Shown: positions 17,014-26,256, counted from the stretch's first letter. The stretch is DNA of 64,000 nt from Salinibacter ruber DSM 13855 (GCF_000013045.1 NC_007677.1:1674001-1738000), one strand, 5' to 3'. Numbers and translations are program-made. The notes: generated from the letters alone by a model not told the origin.

Positions 17014-18381
17014 ATGCCCCTCGTCTCTGTAAACCCCACGACCGAACAGGAGATTGAACGGCATCCGCTGCACACGGGCCGAGAGGTCGAGCACCGGCTC
17101 GACCGCGCGGCGTCGGCCTTCGAGGTGAACCGGAGCCGCTCGTTCGGCGAGCGGGCCGCGCGCCTGGAGCGGGCCGCCGACCTCCTCGAAGACAACGCCC
17201 CCGCGCTCGGGGCCCTCATGACCGAGGAGATGGGGAAGCCCCTCACCCAGGCACAGGCCGAGGCCGAAAAGTGCGCGTGGGTCTGTCGGTACTACGCGGA
17301 GCACGGCGCCGATTTCTTGGCCGACCGGGCGGTGGAGACGGCCGCCCGGAAGAGCTATGTGGCCCACGAGCCCCTCGGGCCCATCTTGGCGGTCATGCCC
17401 TGGAATTTTCCATTCTGGCAGGCGTTTCGGTTCGGCGCGCCAACCCTGATGGCCGGCAACGTGGTCCTCCTGAAGCACGCGCCGAACGTCACCGGGTGTG
17501 CCGAGGCGATCGCGGACCTCCTGCGGGAGGCCGGATTTGCGGACCACGAGCTGCAGGTGCTGCGCGTCGACGAGGAGACGGTCGGGACCGTTCTGGACGA
17601 TCAACGGGTTCGGGGCGCTACGCTCACCGGAAGCGTGCCGGCCGGGGCGGCGGTTGCCCGGCAGGCGGCGGCCCAGATCAAGCCGACGGTGTTGGAGCTT
17701 GGCGGCTCCGATCCGTTCATCGTCTGTGCCGACGCCGACCTGGAGAAGGCCGCGTCCGTGGGGTGCACGGCACGCATGCAAAACAACGGCCAAAGCTGCA
17801 TCGCCGCAAAACGCTTCATTGTCGAGCGGGCCGTGCTCGACGACTTCCAGGAGCGGCTGGTGGAAAACGTGGAGGCCCTTACGGTCGGCCCCCCCACGGA
17901 TCGGGAGACGGACGTAGGGCCGATGGCGCGGGCGGATCTGCGCGACACGGTGCACGACCAGGTGGAGCGGGCCATTGGGGCGGGTGCCGTGGCCGTCGCC
18001 GGGGGGCACACCCTCGAGCGCGACGGATTTTTCTACGCCCCGACCGTCCTCGCCGACGTGGATCCTGGCACCGTGGCCTTCGACGAGGAGATTTTTGGGC
18101 CGGTGGCGTCCGTCATTGCGGCCGACGACGCCGAGCACGCCGTGGCCCTCGCCAACGACACGCGGTTTGGGCTCGGGGGGAGCATCTTTACCGAAGACCT
18201 CGAAAAGGGGGAGCGAATGGCCCGTTCCTTGGAGGTCGGCTGTGTCTTCGTGAACGAGATGACGAAAAGCGACCCCCGCGTTCCGTTCGGGGGCATCAAG
18301 GACAGCGGGTACGGCCGTGAGCTGTCCCACCACGGGATCCGTGCGTTCGTGAACGCCAAGACCGTATGGGTTGAGGAATAA
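17014..18381 (+). CDS. NAD(P)-dependent aldehyde dehydrogenase, succinate-semialdehyde type
   Basis: The 455-residue enzyme has the ALDH motifs: PLGPILAVMPWNFPFWQAFR, the Glu motif VLELGGSDPFIV (E near 229), the catalytic Cys in NNGQSCIAAKRF (about 263), EEIFGPVASVI and the C-terminal PFGGIKDSGYGRELS. The length and GSDPFIV variant fit the YneI/GabD-like succinate-semialdehyde dehydrogenases that feed GABA-type intermediates into the TCA cycle. No aminotransferase gene is adjacent to confirm this. ATG 17014 (MPLVSVNPTTEQEI) is the family start; a longer frame begins with unrelated residues. Confidence 0.92.
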   Translation: MPLVSVNPTTEQEIERHPLHTGREVEHRLDRAASAFEVNRSRSFGERAARLERAADLLEDNAPALGALMTEEMGKPLTQAQAEAEKCAWVCRYYAEHGADFLADRAVETAARKSYVAHEPLGPILAVMPWNFPFWQAFRFGAPTLMAGNVVLLKHAPNVTGCAEAIADLLREAGFADHELQVLRVDEETVGTVLDDQRVRGATLTGSVPAGAAVARQAAAQIKPTVLELGGSDPFIVCADADLEKAASVGCTARMQNNGQSCIAAKRFIVERAVLDDFQERLVENVEALTVGPPTDRETDVGPMARADLRDTVHDQVERAIGAGAVAVAGGHTLERDGFFYAPTVLADVDPGTVAFDEEIFGPVASVIAADDAEHAVALANDTRFGLGGSIFTEDLEKGERMARSLEVGCVFVNEMTKSDPRVPFGGIKDSGYGRELSHHGIRAFVNAKTVWVEE

Positions 18382-18445
18382 GAAAACGGCCCGGGCCGCC
18401 ACCCGTTGAGCGATCCATGCAGGCGTTTCCGGCTCCCGCCGCGAG

Positions 18446-18460
18446 GGGGCGGGACGCCCC
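18446..18460 (+). terminator. Hairpin downstream of the aldehyde dehydrogenase gene
   Basis: GGGGCG (18446-18451), loop GGA, CGCCCC (18455-18460) forms a six-pair stem. A 12-nt palindrome CGGCCCGGGCCG also lies at 18387-18398, directly after the stop. Neither is followed by a T-run, so these are only possible terminators. Confidence 0.35.
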
Positions 18461-18566
18461 GACGTGCTCCCGCCCGCCTTCGGGGGAGGGAAGGCGAAAC
18501 GAAGCCAAGTCCCTGCCGTGAAAGCAGTCGTGGTCTCCCATTCCAGACGAACCTCGACCAAGCCTT

Positions 18567-19568
18567 GTGGCCACCAACTCCGATTCTCAAGGGGCCGTGT
18601 TCTGGGACTGGCTGCGTCCCCTCTTTGCCGCAGACGAGGAGCCCCGACGGGACGGAGATCCTCAGCGCGGCATGGCCCTCACGGTCTGCGTCCTGCTTTC
18701 CTGCATCCTCTGGCTGTCGCTGACCCTCGGCGAGCAGCGCACGCAGACCATCCGGCTGCCGGTCGAGGTGGTGGAGGCCCCGGCGGGGCAGGCCCTCGCC
18801 GAGGTGCCCCCGACCCACGTGCAGGTACGGGTGGAGGGCCGGGGGCTCGACCTGCTCCGACTGCTCTACAGCCCCCCCGTCGTCGAGGTCAATGCGACGA
18901 CGAGCCGAGTCGATGTGACCGACGAGGTGACCCTGCCGCAGGGCACGTCGTTGCAAATTGAGGCGGTAACCCCTGCGTCCTTCGAAATGGCCCTGGAGCC
19001 TCGTCGGGCCCGAACGGTGCCGGTCCGGAGTCGTGTGGAGGTCGTTCCCGCGTCCGACTACGAGCTGATCGACGACCCGCACCTTGCGCCCGACTCGGTG
19101 GAGATAGAAGGGGCGGCGTCCGTGGTCGAGGGGATGGATGCGTGGCCAACCACTGCGCGCACGATTGAGGATCTCCAGGACACCGTTGAGGTGGAGATGC
19201 CCCTGGCCGACACGCTTCGCCGGCTCGTAGACCTGCATCCCCGGTCGGTCCAGGTGACGGCACGGGCGGGGCGGTTCGTGGAGGAGACGCGGGAGGTAGA
19301 GGTGGGGGTGACCGGCGTGCCGTCCGGGCAAGACCTCGTGTCGCTTCAGCCGTCCACGATTCGCATTCGGTACCGGGTCCTGTTCCGCGATCTGTTCAAG
19401 GCGCGCCGCGCCTCGGAGTTCTTCGCCACCGTTTCGTACGATCAAATTCGCTCCGACACGACCGGGTACGTGACGCCGAGGGTACACGTCCCGCCCGACC
19501 TCCACATCCGAGACGCGGACCCCGTTCCGTCGCGGCTGCGCTACTACACCTTCGTCTCCGAGAGCTAG
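18567..19568 (+). CDS. YbbR-like (CdaR-type) membrane-anchored protein
   Basis: The 333-residue product starts at GTG 18567. A single membrane segment (LTVCVLLSCILWLSLTLG, about 37-54) is followed by repeated YbbR-type beta domains, each with a V.V.G.G.dL/VPV-like core (VQVRVEGRGLDLLRLLYSP; RTVPVRSRVEVVPASDYELI; REVEVGVTGVPSGQDLVSL). In Firmicutes YbbR/CdaR binds the cyclic-di-AMP cyclase CdaA, and the two genes are usually adjacent. No cyclase is present here, so a c-di-AMP role is not supported by context. The stop lies inside a 13-bp tandem duplication. The tail of the N-terminus is cytosolic and acidic. Confidence 0.78.
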   Translation: MATNSDSQGAVFWDWLRPLFAADEEPRRDGDPQRGMALTVCVLLSCILWLSLTLGEQRTQTIRLPVEVVEAPAGQALAEVPPTHVQVRVEGRGLDLLRLLYSPPVVEVNATTSRVDVTDEVTLPQGTSLQIEAVTPASFEMALEPRRARTVPVRSRVEVVPASDYELIDDPHLAPDSVEIEGAASVVEGMDAWPTTARTIEDLQDTVEVEMPLADTLRRLVDLHPRSVQVTARAGRFVEETREVEVGVTGVPSGQDLVSLQPSTIRIRYRVLFRDLFKARRASEFFATVSYDQIRSDTTGYVTPRVHVPPDLHIRDADPVPSRLRYYTFVSES

Positions 19569-19585
19569 TGGAGAGAGCTAGTGGA
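19560..19585. repeat. 13-bp exact tandem duplication across the YbbR stop codon
   Basis: GAGAGCTAGTGGA is repeated exactly at 19560-19572 and 19573-19585. The TAG at 19566-19568 in copy one is the stop of the YbbR gene; copy two is shifted by one frame. It looks like a recent slippage duplication. Confidence 0.9.
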
Positions 19586-19662
19586 CGGCGGGGCCCGAAC
19601 TGGTGAGAGCGCCGTCGCGGCGGGCGGCCGTGACCCCTGAACACACCCCCTGTGTCTGGTCG

Positions 19663-20595
19663 ATGATTTTCTTGGTCTTTGCCGTGGCGAGCAGCGTCAC
19701 CATCGGCATGATATTCAAGCATGCCAGTCGGCAGCAGCTGGACCGGACGGCCCTCCTGACCGTGAATTACGCCGCGGCCGTGGCCGTAGCGGTGGGGTTG
19801 CTCGCCGTAGGGGGACGGGAAATCGATCAGGGTCTCGCCCTTTCGGGAACGCTGGTGGCGCTTGGGGCGGGGACAGGGGCCGTGCTGATTGCAGGGTTTT
19901 TCGTGCTGGCGTGGGCCACGGAGGTGGCGGGCATGTCGCTCGCGATCGGGGTCATGCGGGTGTCTGTCGTCGTTCCCTTTCTGGCGTCGTGGGGTGTGTG
20001 GGGGGAGGTGCCCAGCCCGGCACAGGGCGTGGGGATGGTGTTGGCCATGGGGGCGTTTTTCTTGCTGGCGCATCAGCGATCGGCCCCCGATCCCGTCCCT
20101 GCGGGAGGGGGCGCCACGACCGAGCCGACGGCCCCCTCTCGTTCGCCGGTCTGGTCCCACGTCGATTGGCTCGCCGCGGGCGTACTGGCCCTCACGTTCT
20201 GTGCGGGGGGCGCCATCGATGTGCTGATGAAGACGTTCGAAGAGGGCTTCGGGGCCGAGAACAGCCGGGTCCTGTTCCTGCTTCTGGCGTTCGGGGTCGC
20301 CTTCCTCGTGGGCGCCGTCATCGTCTTGCGCCGGGGGCTCCGAGACGGGGCGTGGCCGACGCTCCAAACCGTTGGGTGGGGCGTCCTGCTCGGCCTTGCG
20401 AACTATGCCTCCCTTGAGTTTCTGCTCCGTGCCATCGAGGGCCTCCCCGGCACGTTCGTCTTTCCGGCGAACAACATCGCCATCATGGTCCTCGCGGCCC
20501 TCCTCGGGGTGGTCGTTTGGGGGGAGCGGCTCTCCCGCCCCAATCGCATCGGCCTGGGCCTGGGCTGCGTCGCCCTCGTGCTGCTCGGGCTGTGA
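19663..20595 (+). CDS. EamA/DMT superfamily membrane transporter
   Basis: The 310-residue product has ten hydrophobic segments in two repeats of five, separated by a short hydrophilic loop rich in Pro/Ala/Thr (about 145-175). This is the drug/metabolite transporter plan. Conserved-looking pieces include VMRVSVVVPFLASWGVWGE in repeat one and FVFPANNIAIMVLAALLGVV in repeat two. I chose ATG 19663 (MIFLVFAVASS), which starts directly in TM1; GTG codons at 19603 and 19630 could add up to 20 polar residues. Substrate unknown. It lies about 95 bp after the YbbR gene and 48 bp before the DUF4230 gene, so the three may be co-transcribed. Confidence 0.85.
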   Translation: MIFLVFAVASSVTIGMIFKHASRQQLDRTALLTVNYAAAVAVAVGLLAVGGREIDQGLALSGTLVALGAGTGAVLIAGFFVLAWATEVAGMSLAIGVMRVSVVVPFLASWGVWGEVPSPAQGVGMVLAMGAFFLLAHQRSAPDPVPAGGGATTEPTAPSRSPVWSHVDWLAAGVLALTFCAGGAIDVLMKTFEEGFGAENSRVLFLLLAFGVAFLVGAVIVLRRGLRDGAWPTLQTVGWGVLLGLANYASLEFLLRAIEGLPGTFVFPANNIAIMVLAALLGVVVWGERLSRPNRIGLGLGCVALVLLGL

Positions 20596-20643
20596 TGCGC
20601 CGCCTGCTCACCGTCTCGCCGCCATCGTCCGTCGTTGCCGACC

Positions 20644-21348
20644 ATGACCACCCACGTGCGTGCCGCCATCGGGGGCGGTGTGATCGCAGGGCTTCTTCTG
20701 GTGGTGGGGGGGCTGCTTTGGGACCTGGGCCCGTCGGACGCGACGGTACGGAAGACGGTCCTCACGACGATTCAAGACGAGGCCCCGGCGTCCTTCCTCG
20801 TCACGGGCACTCTGGACATGCGGGCAGCGGTGCGGGTGGACTCGGCGCAGTACCTCACGCCCTCGTGGCTGACGTCCCTGCTGCGACAGACCCAGCCGAG
20901 CGCCCTTCCGCTCCTGCGGGGCGGGTCGGAAACGCAGGTGCGGGTGCCCGGGACGGTGTCCTATGGCTTCGACGTGCAGACGCTCGACGCGTCGATGATT
21001 GCGGTGGACGACCCGGGACGGGTGGGCGTGGCCCTGCCGTCGCTCACCGTTCACAGCGTGGAACCGGACCTTGGCCGACTGGAGGTCCGCTCGCAGGCGA
21101 GTGGATGGATGCGGGTCCTGCCGTCCGACATGCCGGCGGCCGTCCGACGGGAGGCGCTGGGGGCCGTCAAGGCAGCCTTCCGGGAGCAGGCGGCGCGTCG
21201 TCTCGGGGCCGCCACCCAGCCGCGCGTCAACACCGCACGGGCCCTGAAGAAAATGCTTCGGCCGGCCCTGGAGGCCGCCGGGGTGGAGGCGCCCCAGTTT
21301 CGGATCCGGGTCGGCGACGAACTCGTCCTCCAACCGAAGGGCGGATAG
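20644..21348 (+). CDS. DUF4230 protein, membrane-anchored
   Basis: The 234-residue product has an N-terminal membrane segment (GGGVIAGLLLVVGGLLW, about 8-25). A soluble exported part follows, matching DUF4230: a VPGTVSYGFDVQTLD core, the VALPSLTVHSVEPDLGRLEV stretch, and two long helices ending in LKKMLRPALEAAGVE. Function of the family is not known to me. ATG 20644 (MTTHVRAA) is used; a TTG at 20635 is possible but adds only three residues. A strong intrinsic terminator lies just downstream at 21361-21394. Confidence 0.75.
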   Translation: MTTHVRAAIGGGVIAGLLLVVGGLLWDLGPSDATVRKTVLTTIQDEAPASFLVTGTLDMRAAVRVDSAQYLTPSWLTSLLRQTQPSALPLLRGGSETQVRVPGTVSYGFDVQTLDASMIAVDDPGRVGVALPSLTVHSVEPDLGRLEVRSQASGWMRVLPSDMPAAVRREALGAVKAAFREQAARRLGAATQPRVNTARALKKMLRPALEAAGVEAPQFRIRVGDELVLQPKGG

Positions 21349-21360
21349 GCGCAGTCCGTG

Positions 21361-21394
21361 CACGCCCCACGCGTTCGGATCGGGGCGTGATTTT
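21361..21394 (+). terminator. Rho-independent terminator after the DUF4230 gene
   Basis: CACGCCCC (21361-21368) pairs with GGGGCGTG (21382-21389) around a 13-nt loop and is followed by ATTTT. This is the clearest intrinsic terminator in the window, 12 bases past the stop, and separates the gene from the next unit. Confidence 0.85.
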
Positions 21395-21556
21395 GAGACG
21401 CCGACGGAATGGGCCCGGTAGGCGGGAAAGTCCTTCAACTTTCAGTTTGAATTGAAACCGCGCCCCCCAGCCCCTGTACGGGCCTTTCGGCTGCTCAATC
21501 GTGGAAGAGTCGGCCGTGGTTTCGCGAAATGTAAATCCTGACCCAGTACATTCCGG

Positions 21557-22198
21557 ATGGAGGGGTCCTCCACACCATACGTCGACACCCCGTACGGCCT
21601 CCTCACGGAGGGCGGACGATGGTACCACGTCACGGAGAGCGACGTGGAAGAGTATGCCGGGGCGGTGCTCAACCACGTGCCGCTGGCACAGCTACTCCGC
21701 TGGGCGGACACATGGGTCGACTCCGCCCGGACCGTCACGGTCTGGGCGTTGCCGTTGATGCTCTGGGGGCTTCCCGTGGGATGGGCAGTGGGAGGGGCGC
21801 TCACGCTGTTTGTCGCGTGGGCCCTGTTGAGCCCGTCTCTGCCGAGCCTTCTGGCGGTGCGGGCCGTGTCCGCGCTCGACCACGTGCTCGCGCAGGCGCT
21901 GTACTACGTGGTGGCGATGAGCGCCGTTGCCGCTGCGGAGATGTACGCGGCGCTCGGGGCCGGCCTTCTGGGATTTGTGCTCCTGCGGTGGGGGGTGCTG
22001 GAGTGGGCAGCCGGGTATGTGGTCCGTCCATTGCGCCGAGCGCTCTATCCCTTGCCGGTGGCCGACCAGGTGCTCCGGGGGTTGATCGTGCGGGTGGCAC
22101 TTAAGCATCGCCTGTCCCTGCCGCAGGTCGACGACATCACCAAGGACATCCTCGATAATCTGCATGACCGCCAGGGGACAGACCCGGACGACGCGTAG
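21557..22198 (+). CDS. Hypothetical integral membrane protein
   Basis: The 213-residue product starts at ATG 21557 and has an N-terminal polar part with a YGLLTEGGRWYHVTESDVEEYAG stretch. About four hydrophobic segments follow (WALPLMLWGLPVGWAV, LTLFVAWALLSPSLPSLL, ALYYVVAMSAVAAAEMYAAL, GLLGFVLLRWGVL). The C-terminal tail is cytosolic and acidic (VDDITKDILDNLHDRQ). I recognise no family. The gene is preceded by a terminator and a 160-bp non-coding stretch and followed within 60 bp by a phosphatase gene on the same strand. Confidence 0.65.
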   Translation: MEGSSTPYVDTPYGLLTEGGRWYHVTESDVEEYAGAVLNHVPLAQLLRWADTWVDSARTVTVWALPLMLWGLPVGWAVGGALTLFVAWALLSPSLPSLLAVRAVSALDHVLAQALYYVVAMSAVAAAEMYAALGAGLLGFVLLRWGVLEWAAGYVVRPLRRALYPLPVADQVLRGLIVRVALKHRLSLPQVDDITKDILDNLHDRQGTDPDDA

Positions 22199-22258
22199 AC
22201 GGGCGTCCAGGCGTTCGCAGACTCTGTCTTTTCGTGCACGTTCCCCACAGTGTTTTGT

Positions 22259-22936
22259 ATGAGTGACGGCTTGCGACCTCTTGCTGCGGAGGCACCGACC
22301 ACCCTGTACCTGGTTCGGCACGGCGAGACCGAGTACAACCGACGGGGCATCATGCAGGGCGGGGGCATCGACAGCACCCTGAACGCGACCGGCCGCGAGC
22401 AGGCCCGGGCACTGGCCCGCCGGTTCGCGTCGGCGGACATCGATGCGCTGTACGCCAGTACGCTTCGACGGGCCACCCAGACCGCCGACATTCTCGCGAC
22501 GGGCCACGATCCGCTCTCGCGCACCCATCTTCGAGCCCTGAACGAAATGGATTGGGGCGTCTACGAGGGAGAGGCTCCATCCCCGGAGCGGGACGCGTCG
22601 GTCGACGCCCTCAAATCAGCCTGGCGCGAGGGAGCATACGAGCGGGGGCCGAAAGGGGGCGAGTCCATCCGGGAGGTGCAGGGTCGGGCGCGACAGGCGC
22701 TCCGGCACATCCTTGCACGAGAGGCCGGGGGGACGGCCCTCGTCGTGACGCATGGCCGGTACCTGCGCGTGTTGCTCGCGACCCTCCTCGACGCGTACGG
22801 ACTGGAGCACATGTCCGAACTCGACCACTCCAATACCTGCGTCAATCAGGTGGTCTACGAGCGGGGGCAGGCACGGGCCGAGCGGCTCAACTGCACGGCC
22901 CACCTCTCAGGGGACTGTGCCTCGGCCCCTGCCTAG
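22259..22936 (+). CDS. Histidine phosphatase (phosphoglycerate mutase-like) family protein
   Basis: The 225-residue product carries the RHG signature LYLVRHGETEYNRRG (phosphoenzyme His near residue 21), YASTLRRATQTADIL, and the second catalytic His in LVVTHGRYLRVLLATLL (about 163). NEMDWGVYEGE fits the cofactor-independent phosphatase group (PhoE/GpmB/CobC-like) rather than a true phosphoglycerate mutase. It lies directly upstream of menF with a 94-bp gap on the same strand, but no men-specific role is known. ATG 22259 is used. Substrate undefined. Confidence 0.88.
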   Translation: MSDGLRPLAAEAPTTLYLVRHGETEYNRRGIMQGGGIDSTLNATGREQARALARRFASADIDALYASTLRRATQTADILATGHDPLSRTHLRALNEMDWGVYEGEAPSPERDASVDALKSAWREGAYERGPKGGESIREVQGRARQALRHILAREAGGTALVVTHGRYLRVLLATLLDAYGLEHMSELDHSNTCVNQVVYERGQARAERLNCTAHLSGDCASAPA

Positions 22937-23030
22937 CCGATCCGCCACGCCTCACGGCAGACGGCGCGAGGGGCCTCCCCCGCCCGCCCCTCCCCTTCAC
23001 CCACGACCCGTTTTTCTCACGCACACCTCC

Positions 23031-24455
23031 ATGCTCGATCTCGATCCCACCGTCATTCGTGACATCGAGGGGGCCGACGACGTTCGTGCGGCCCTGGCGG
23101 ACCGGATCCGCGATGCGACCCGGTCGTCGGCCGCCCGGACGGTTCGCGTGAGCGTGCCGGTGCCGGGGCGCATGCGCCCCATCGACTGGGTGCGGGCCCG
23201 GTCGTCCGCCGAGGCGGTGTACTGGTCGGGGCGAGACGAAGACCGCACGGTCGCGGCGTGCGGCACGGCGGACGTGGTGTCGGGCAGTACAGCGCCCGTC
23301 GACTACCAGGCCCTCGGCCGTGTCCTGGACGAGCGCCTGGACGGCGCCGATTCTGGGGTCCGATACTATGGGGGAATGCGGTTCGACGCCGGGCAGCCGA
23401 CGGCCCCGAACCGACCCGACGGTCGCTGGGCGCCGTTCGGAACGTATCGCTTCGTCCTGCCTCGGTTTGAGTTGGTGGAGGCGGACGGCACGCTGCGCCT
23501 CGTGTGCACCTTGGTGCTCCCCCGCGATGCCGAGCGCGTGGACGAGATTGTGGACGCGCTTGGCGCGGTGGCACTTCCGGTCCCCAGCGAACACACGGCC
23601 CTGCCCCGCCCCCACCAGCGACAAGACGTGCCGGGCCACGGCGAGTGGACCGACATGGTGCGCTGGGCACTCGACGCGATAGACGGCGGGTCCCTCGACA
23701 AGGTGGTGCTGGCCCGACGCGTGGCCCTCTCGCTCGGCGCGCCGATGGACCCCCTCCTCGTGCTGAGTCACCTGGAGCCCGCGACGCCGGGGTGCTACCA
23801 CTTTGCGGTGCGCCCGTCACGGGGGGCGGCGTTCGTCGGGGCCTCCCCGGAGCGCCTCTTTCGACGGGCGGGCCGGACCGTCGTCAGCGAAGCGGTGGCC
23901 GGCACGCGGCCCCGGGGGGAGACGGCGGCGGAGGACGCACGGCTCCGGCAAGAGCTCCTGCAGAGCCCGAAGGAGCGCCGCGAACACGCGTTCGTGCGGG
24001 ACGCCATCCGGGACGACCTGGACCGGGTCTGCCGCGAGGTCCGCATTCCGAAGAAAAGGGGGGAGTTGGCGTTGGCCCGCGGACGCCATCTTCACGCCCG
24101 CATCACCGGTACGCTCCGGCCCGACACGGGGACGACGGACGTGTTGGAGGCGCTGCATCCCACCCCGGCGGTGGGCGGCGTGCCGACCGATGACGCCGTG
24201 GCGGCGATCCGGGCCCGAGAGCCGTTCGATCGAGGGTGGTACGCGGGGCCCGTCGGGTGGGTGGGGCGCGACGCCGCCGAGTTTGCAGTGGGCCTGCGGG
24301 CGGGCCTCGTGGAGGAGGCGCAGATGGCGCTGTTTTCGGGGGCGGGGATCGTTGAGGGGTCGGCGCCGGACCGGGAGTGGGACGAGATCGAACAGAAGAT
24401 TGGCGACTTTGCCGCCATCATGGGCGTGAGCGATCCCCGGATGGCCTCCCGGTAG
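23031..24455 (+). CDS. menF: Isochorismate synthase
   Basis: MenF converts chorismate to isochorismate, the entry to menaquinone synthesis. The 474-residue protein has the chorismate-binding domain in its C-terminal half: SLDKVVLARRVALSL, GAAFVGASPERLFRR, SEAVAGTRPRG, HLHARITGTL, LHPTPAVGGVPTDDA and a final GAGIVEGSAPDREWDEIEQK. The HPTPAVGG stretch and the ETAAEDARLRQEL segment fit isochorismate synthases (MenF/EntC/DhbC) rather than anthranilate synthase. ATG 23031 (MLDLDPTVIRD) is used; a longer open frame overlaps the phosphatase. menD starts 25 bp downstream. Confidence 0.93.
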   Translation: MLDLDPTVIRDIEGADDVRAALADRIRDATRSSAARTVRVSVPVPGRMRPIDWVRARSSAEAVYWSGRDEDRTVAACGTADVVSGSTAPVDYQALGRVLDERLDGADSGVRYYGGMRFDAGQPTAPNRPDGRWAPFGTYRFVLPRFELVEADGTLRLVCTLVLPRDAERVDEIVDALGAVALPVPSEHTALPRPHQRQDVPGHGEWTDMVRWALDAIDGGSLDKVVLARRVALSLGAPMDPLLVLSHLEPATPGCYHFAVRPSRGAAFVGASPERLFRRAGRTVVSEAVAGTRPRGETAAEDARLRQELLQSPKERREHAFVRDAIRDDLDRVCREVRIPKKRGELALARGRHLHARITGTLRPDTGTTDVLEALHPTPAVGGVPTDDAVAAIRAREPFDRGWYAGPVGWVGRDAAEFAVGLRAGLVEEAQMALFSGAGIVEGSAPDREWDEIEQKIGDFAAIMGVSDPRMASR

Positions 24456-24480
24456 TTCTTCTGACCAACCAAGTGCGCCT

Positions 24481-26256
24481 GTGGCCCATCAGTCCTGGTC
24501 CGTCCTCGACGCCCCGAATCCCACCTACCTGTGGACGCAGCTGCTCGTCGAGGAGCTCGTGCGGAATGGCGTACACACCTTCTTCGTCGCGCCGGGATCC
24601 CGTTCGACGCCCCTCACGGTCGCCATCGCGCGCCACCCGGAGGCCGAATCGGTGCTGCACGTGGACGAGCGGGGCGCTGCGTTTGCGGCACTGGGCGTGG
24701 GGCGCGCCGCGCGGGGGCCCGCCGCCTGGGTCACGACCTCCGGAACCGCCGTCGCGAACGGCCTGCCCGCCGCGGTGGAGGCGTCGGTCGACGGCGTGCC
24801 GATGCTCCTCCTCACGGCCGATCGCCCGCCTGAGTTGCGCGATACAGGGGCCAACCAGACGATCGACCAGGTGAAGATCTTCGGGGACTACGTGCGGTGG
24901 CAGGCCGATGTCCCCCCGCCGTCCGACGAGGTGGACCCCGCATACGTCCTGACGACGGCCGACCAGGCCCTGCACCAGACCCTCCGGGCGCCCGCAGGCC
25001 CCGTGCACGTGAACTGCATGTTTCGGAAGCCGCTGGAGCCGGTGGAGACGGAGGCGTCGGTCGCCGTTCCGACTGCCGTCGACGCGTGGGCGAGGGGCAC
25101 CGAGCCGTACACGCACTACCCGACCCCCGCTCCTTCTCCGCCCGGCCCCGAGGTCGACGCGCTCGCCGAGACGGTACGCGGAACCGAGCACGGGCTCGTG
25201 GTGGCGGGGCGGCTCGACTCGGCCGCGGCGGCCGACGCGACCCGACGGCTGGCCACGCACCTCGGCTGGCCGCTCATTCCCGACCTCACGTCGCGTCTTC
25301 GTCGGGGCGGGAGGGAGCAGCCGGAGCAGGTGCCGTACGGGGACCTGGTGCTGACCTCGGCGGCCTTCCGGGAGGGCCATCCGCCACGGGCCGTTCTGCA
25401 GGTCGGGGGGCGGTTCGCGTCGAAGCGGCTGCGTCTCTTCCTCCGCGATAGCGCTCCCGAGGTCTGGGCCGTTGTGCGCCCGGATCCGTCCCGCATCGAC
25501 CCGGACCACCGGGTGACGCACCACGTGGAGGCGGCTGTTCCCGCGGCGGTCGACGCGCTGGTTGCGCGGCTCGAGGAGGGCCCGAGGGGCACGACGTGGC
25601 GCGACGACTGGGCCGGTGCCAGCGAGCGCGTCGGGGCCGTCGTGCAGGCCCACGTGCAGGAGTCAGACGCGCTCACCGACCCGCTCGTGGCCGCGCTTCT
25701 CACCGAAGAGATGCCGTCGGAGCACGCGCTGGTGGCGGCCAGCAGCATGCCGGTGCGGGACCTTAACCGCCACGCCGCCCCAGGCGGGACGGGCGGCCCG
25801 GCCTTTGCCAACCGGGGCGCGAGTGGCATCGACGGGACCGTGGCAACCGCGGCGGGCATTGCCGAAGGGCGGGACGGCCCGGTGACGCTCCTGATCGGAG
25901 ACCTTGCCCTCCAGCACGACCTGAACGGGCTGGCCCTTCTCCAAGACCGCCCCGTCGTGGCGATCGTCGTCAACAACGACGGTGGAGGCATCTTCCATTT
26001 CCTGCCCATCCGCAAGCACGACGAATTCGACCCGTACTTTACGACGCCCCACGGGCACGACTTCGAGCACGCGGCGGCCCTGTTCGACCTGCCGTATCAT
26101 CGCCCGGACTCCCCGTCGGCCCTCCGCAGCGCCTACGCGCAGGCCTGTCGGTCTGGCGAATCGGCCCTCATTGAGGTCCGAACCGATCGTGCGACGAACC
26201 GGCAGGTGCACGATCGGCTGGAGGCATCGGTCGAGAGGGCCGTGGAGGAGGGGTGA
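24481..26256 (+). CDS. menD: 2-succinyl-5-enolpyruvyl-6-hydroxy-3-cyclohexene-1-carboxylate synthase
   Basis: MenD is the thiamin-diphosphate enzyme that joins 2-oxoglutarate to isochorismate. The 591-residue protein starts at GTG 24481. It shows the N-terminal PYR-domain active site VAPGSRSTPLTVAIARHP and VDERGAAFAALGVGRA, TSGTAVANGLPAAVEA and LTADRPPELRDTGANQTIDQ. The C-terminal TPP-binding block GDLALQHDLNGLALLQD is followed by NNDGGGIFHFLP. These fit MenD closely at normal length. Directly after menF (25 bp), so the two are co-transcribed. It ends 72 bp before a convergent metallo-hydrolase gene that breaks the men cluster. Confidence 0.96.
   Translation: MAHQSWSVLDAPNPTYLWTQLLVEELVRNGVHTFFVAPGSRSTPLTVAIARHPEAESVLHVDERGAAFAALGVGRAARGPAAWVTTSGTAVANGLPAAVEASVDGVPMLLLTADRPPELRDTGANQTIDQVKIFGDYVRWQADVPPPSDEVDPAYVLTTADQALHQTLRAPAGPVHVNCMFRKPLEPVETEASVAVPTAVDAWARGTEPYTHYPTPAPSPPGPEVDALAETVRGTEHGLVVAGRLDSAAAADATRRLATHLGWPLIPDLTSRLRRGGREQPEQVPYGDLVLTSAAFREGHPPRAVLQVGGRFASKRLRLFLRDSAPEVWAVVRPDPSRIDPDHRVTHHVEAAVPAAVDALVARLEEGPRGTTWRDDWAGASERVGAVVQAHVQESDALTDPLVAALLTEEMPSEHALVAASSMPVRDLNRHAAPGGTGGPAFANRGASGIDGTVATAAGIAEGRDGPVTLLIGDLALQHDLNGLALLQDRPVVAIVVNNDGGGIFHFLPIRKHDEFDPYFTTPHGHDFEHAAALFDLPYHRPDSPSALRSAYAQACRSGESALIEVRTDRATNRQVHDRLEASVERAVEEG

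Noticed and set aside
16891-18561. Long minus-strand open frame opposite the aldehyde dehydrogenase gene
   Set aside because: It mirrors a clear ALDH gene with all motifs on the plus strand; its Arg/Gly/Val/His-rich sequence is a codon-bias shadow.
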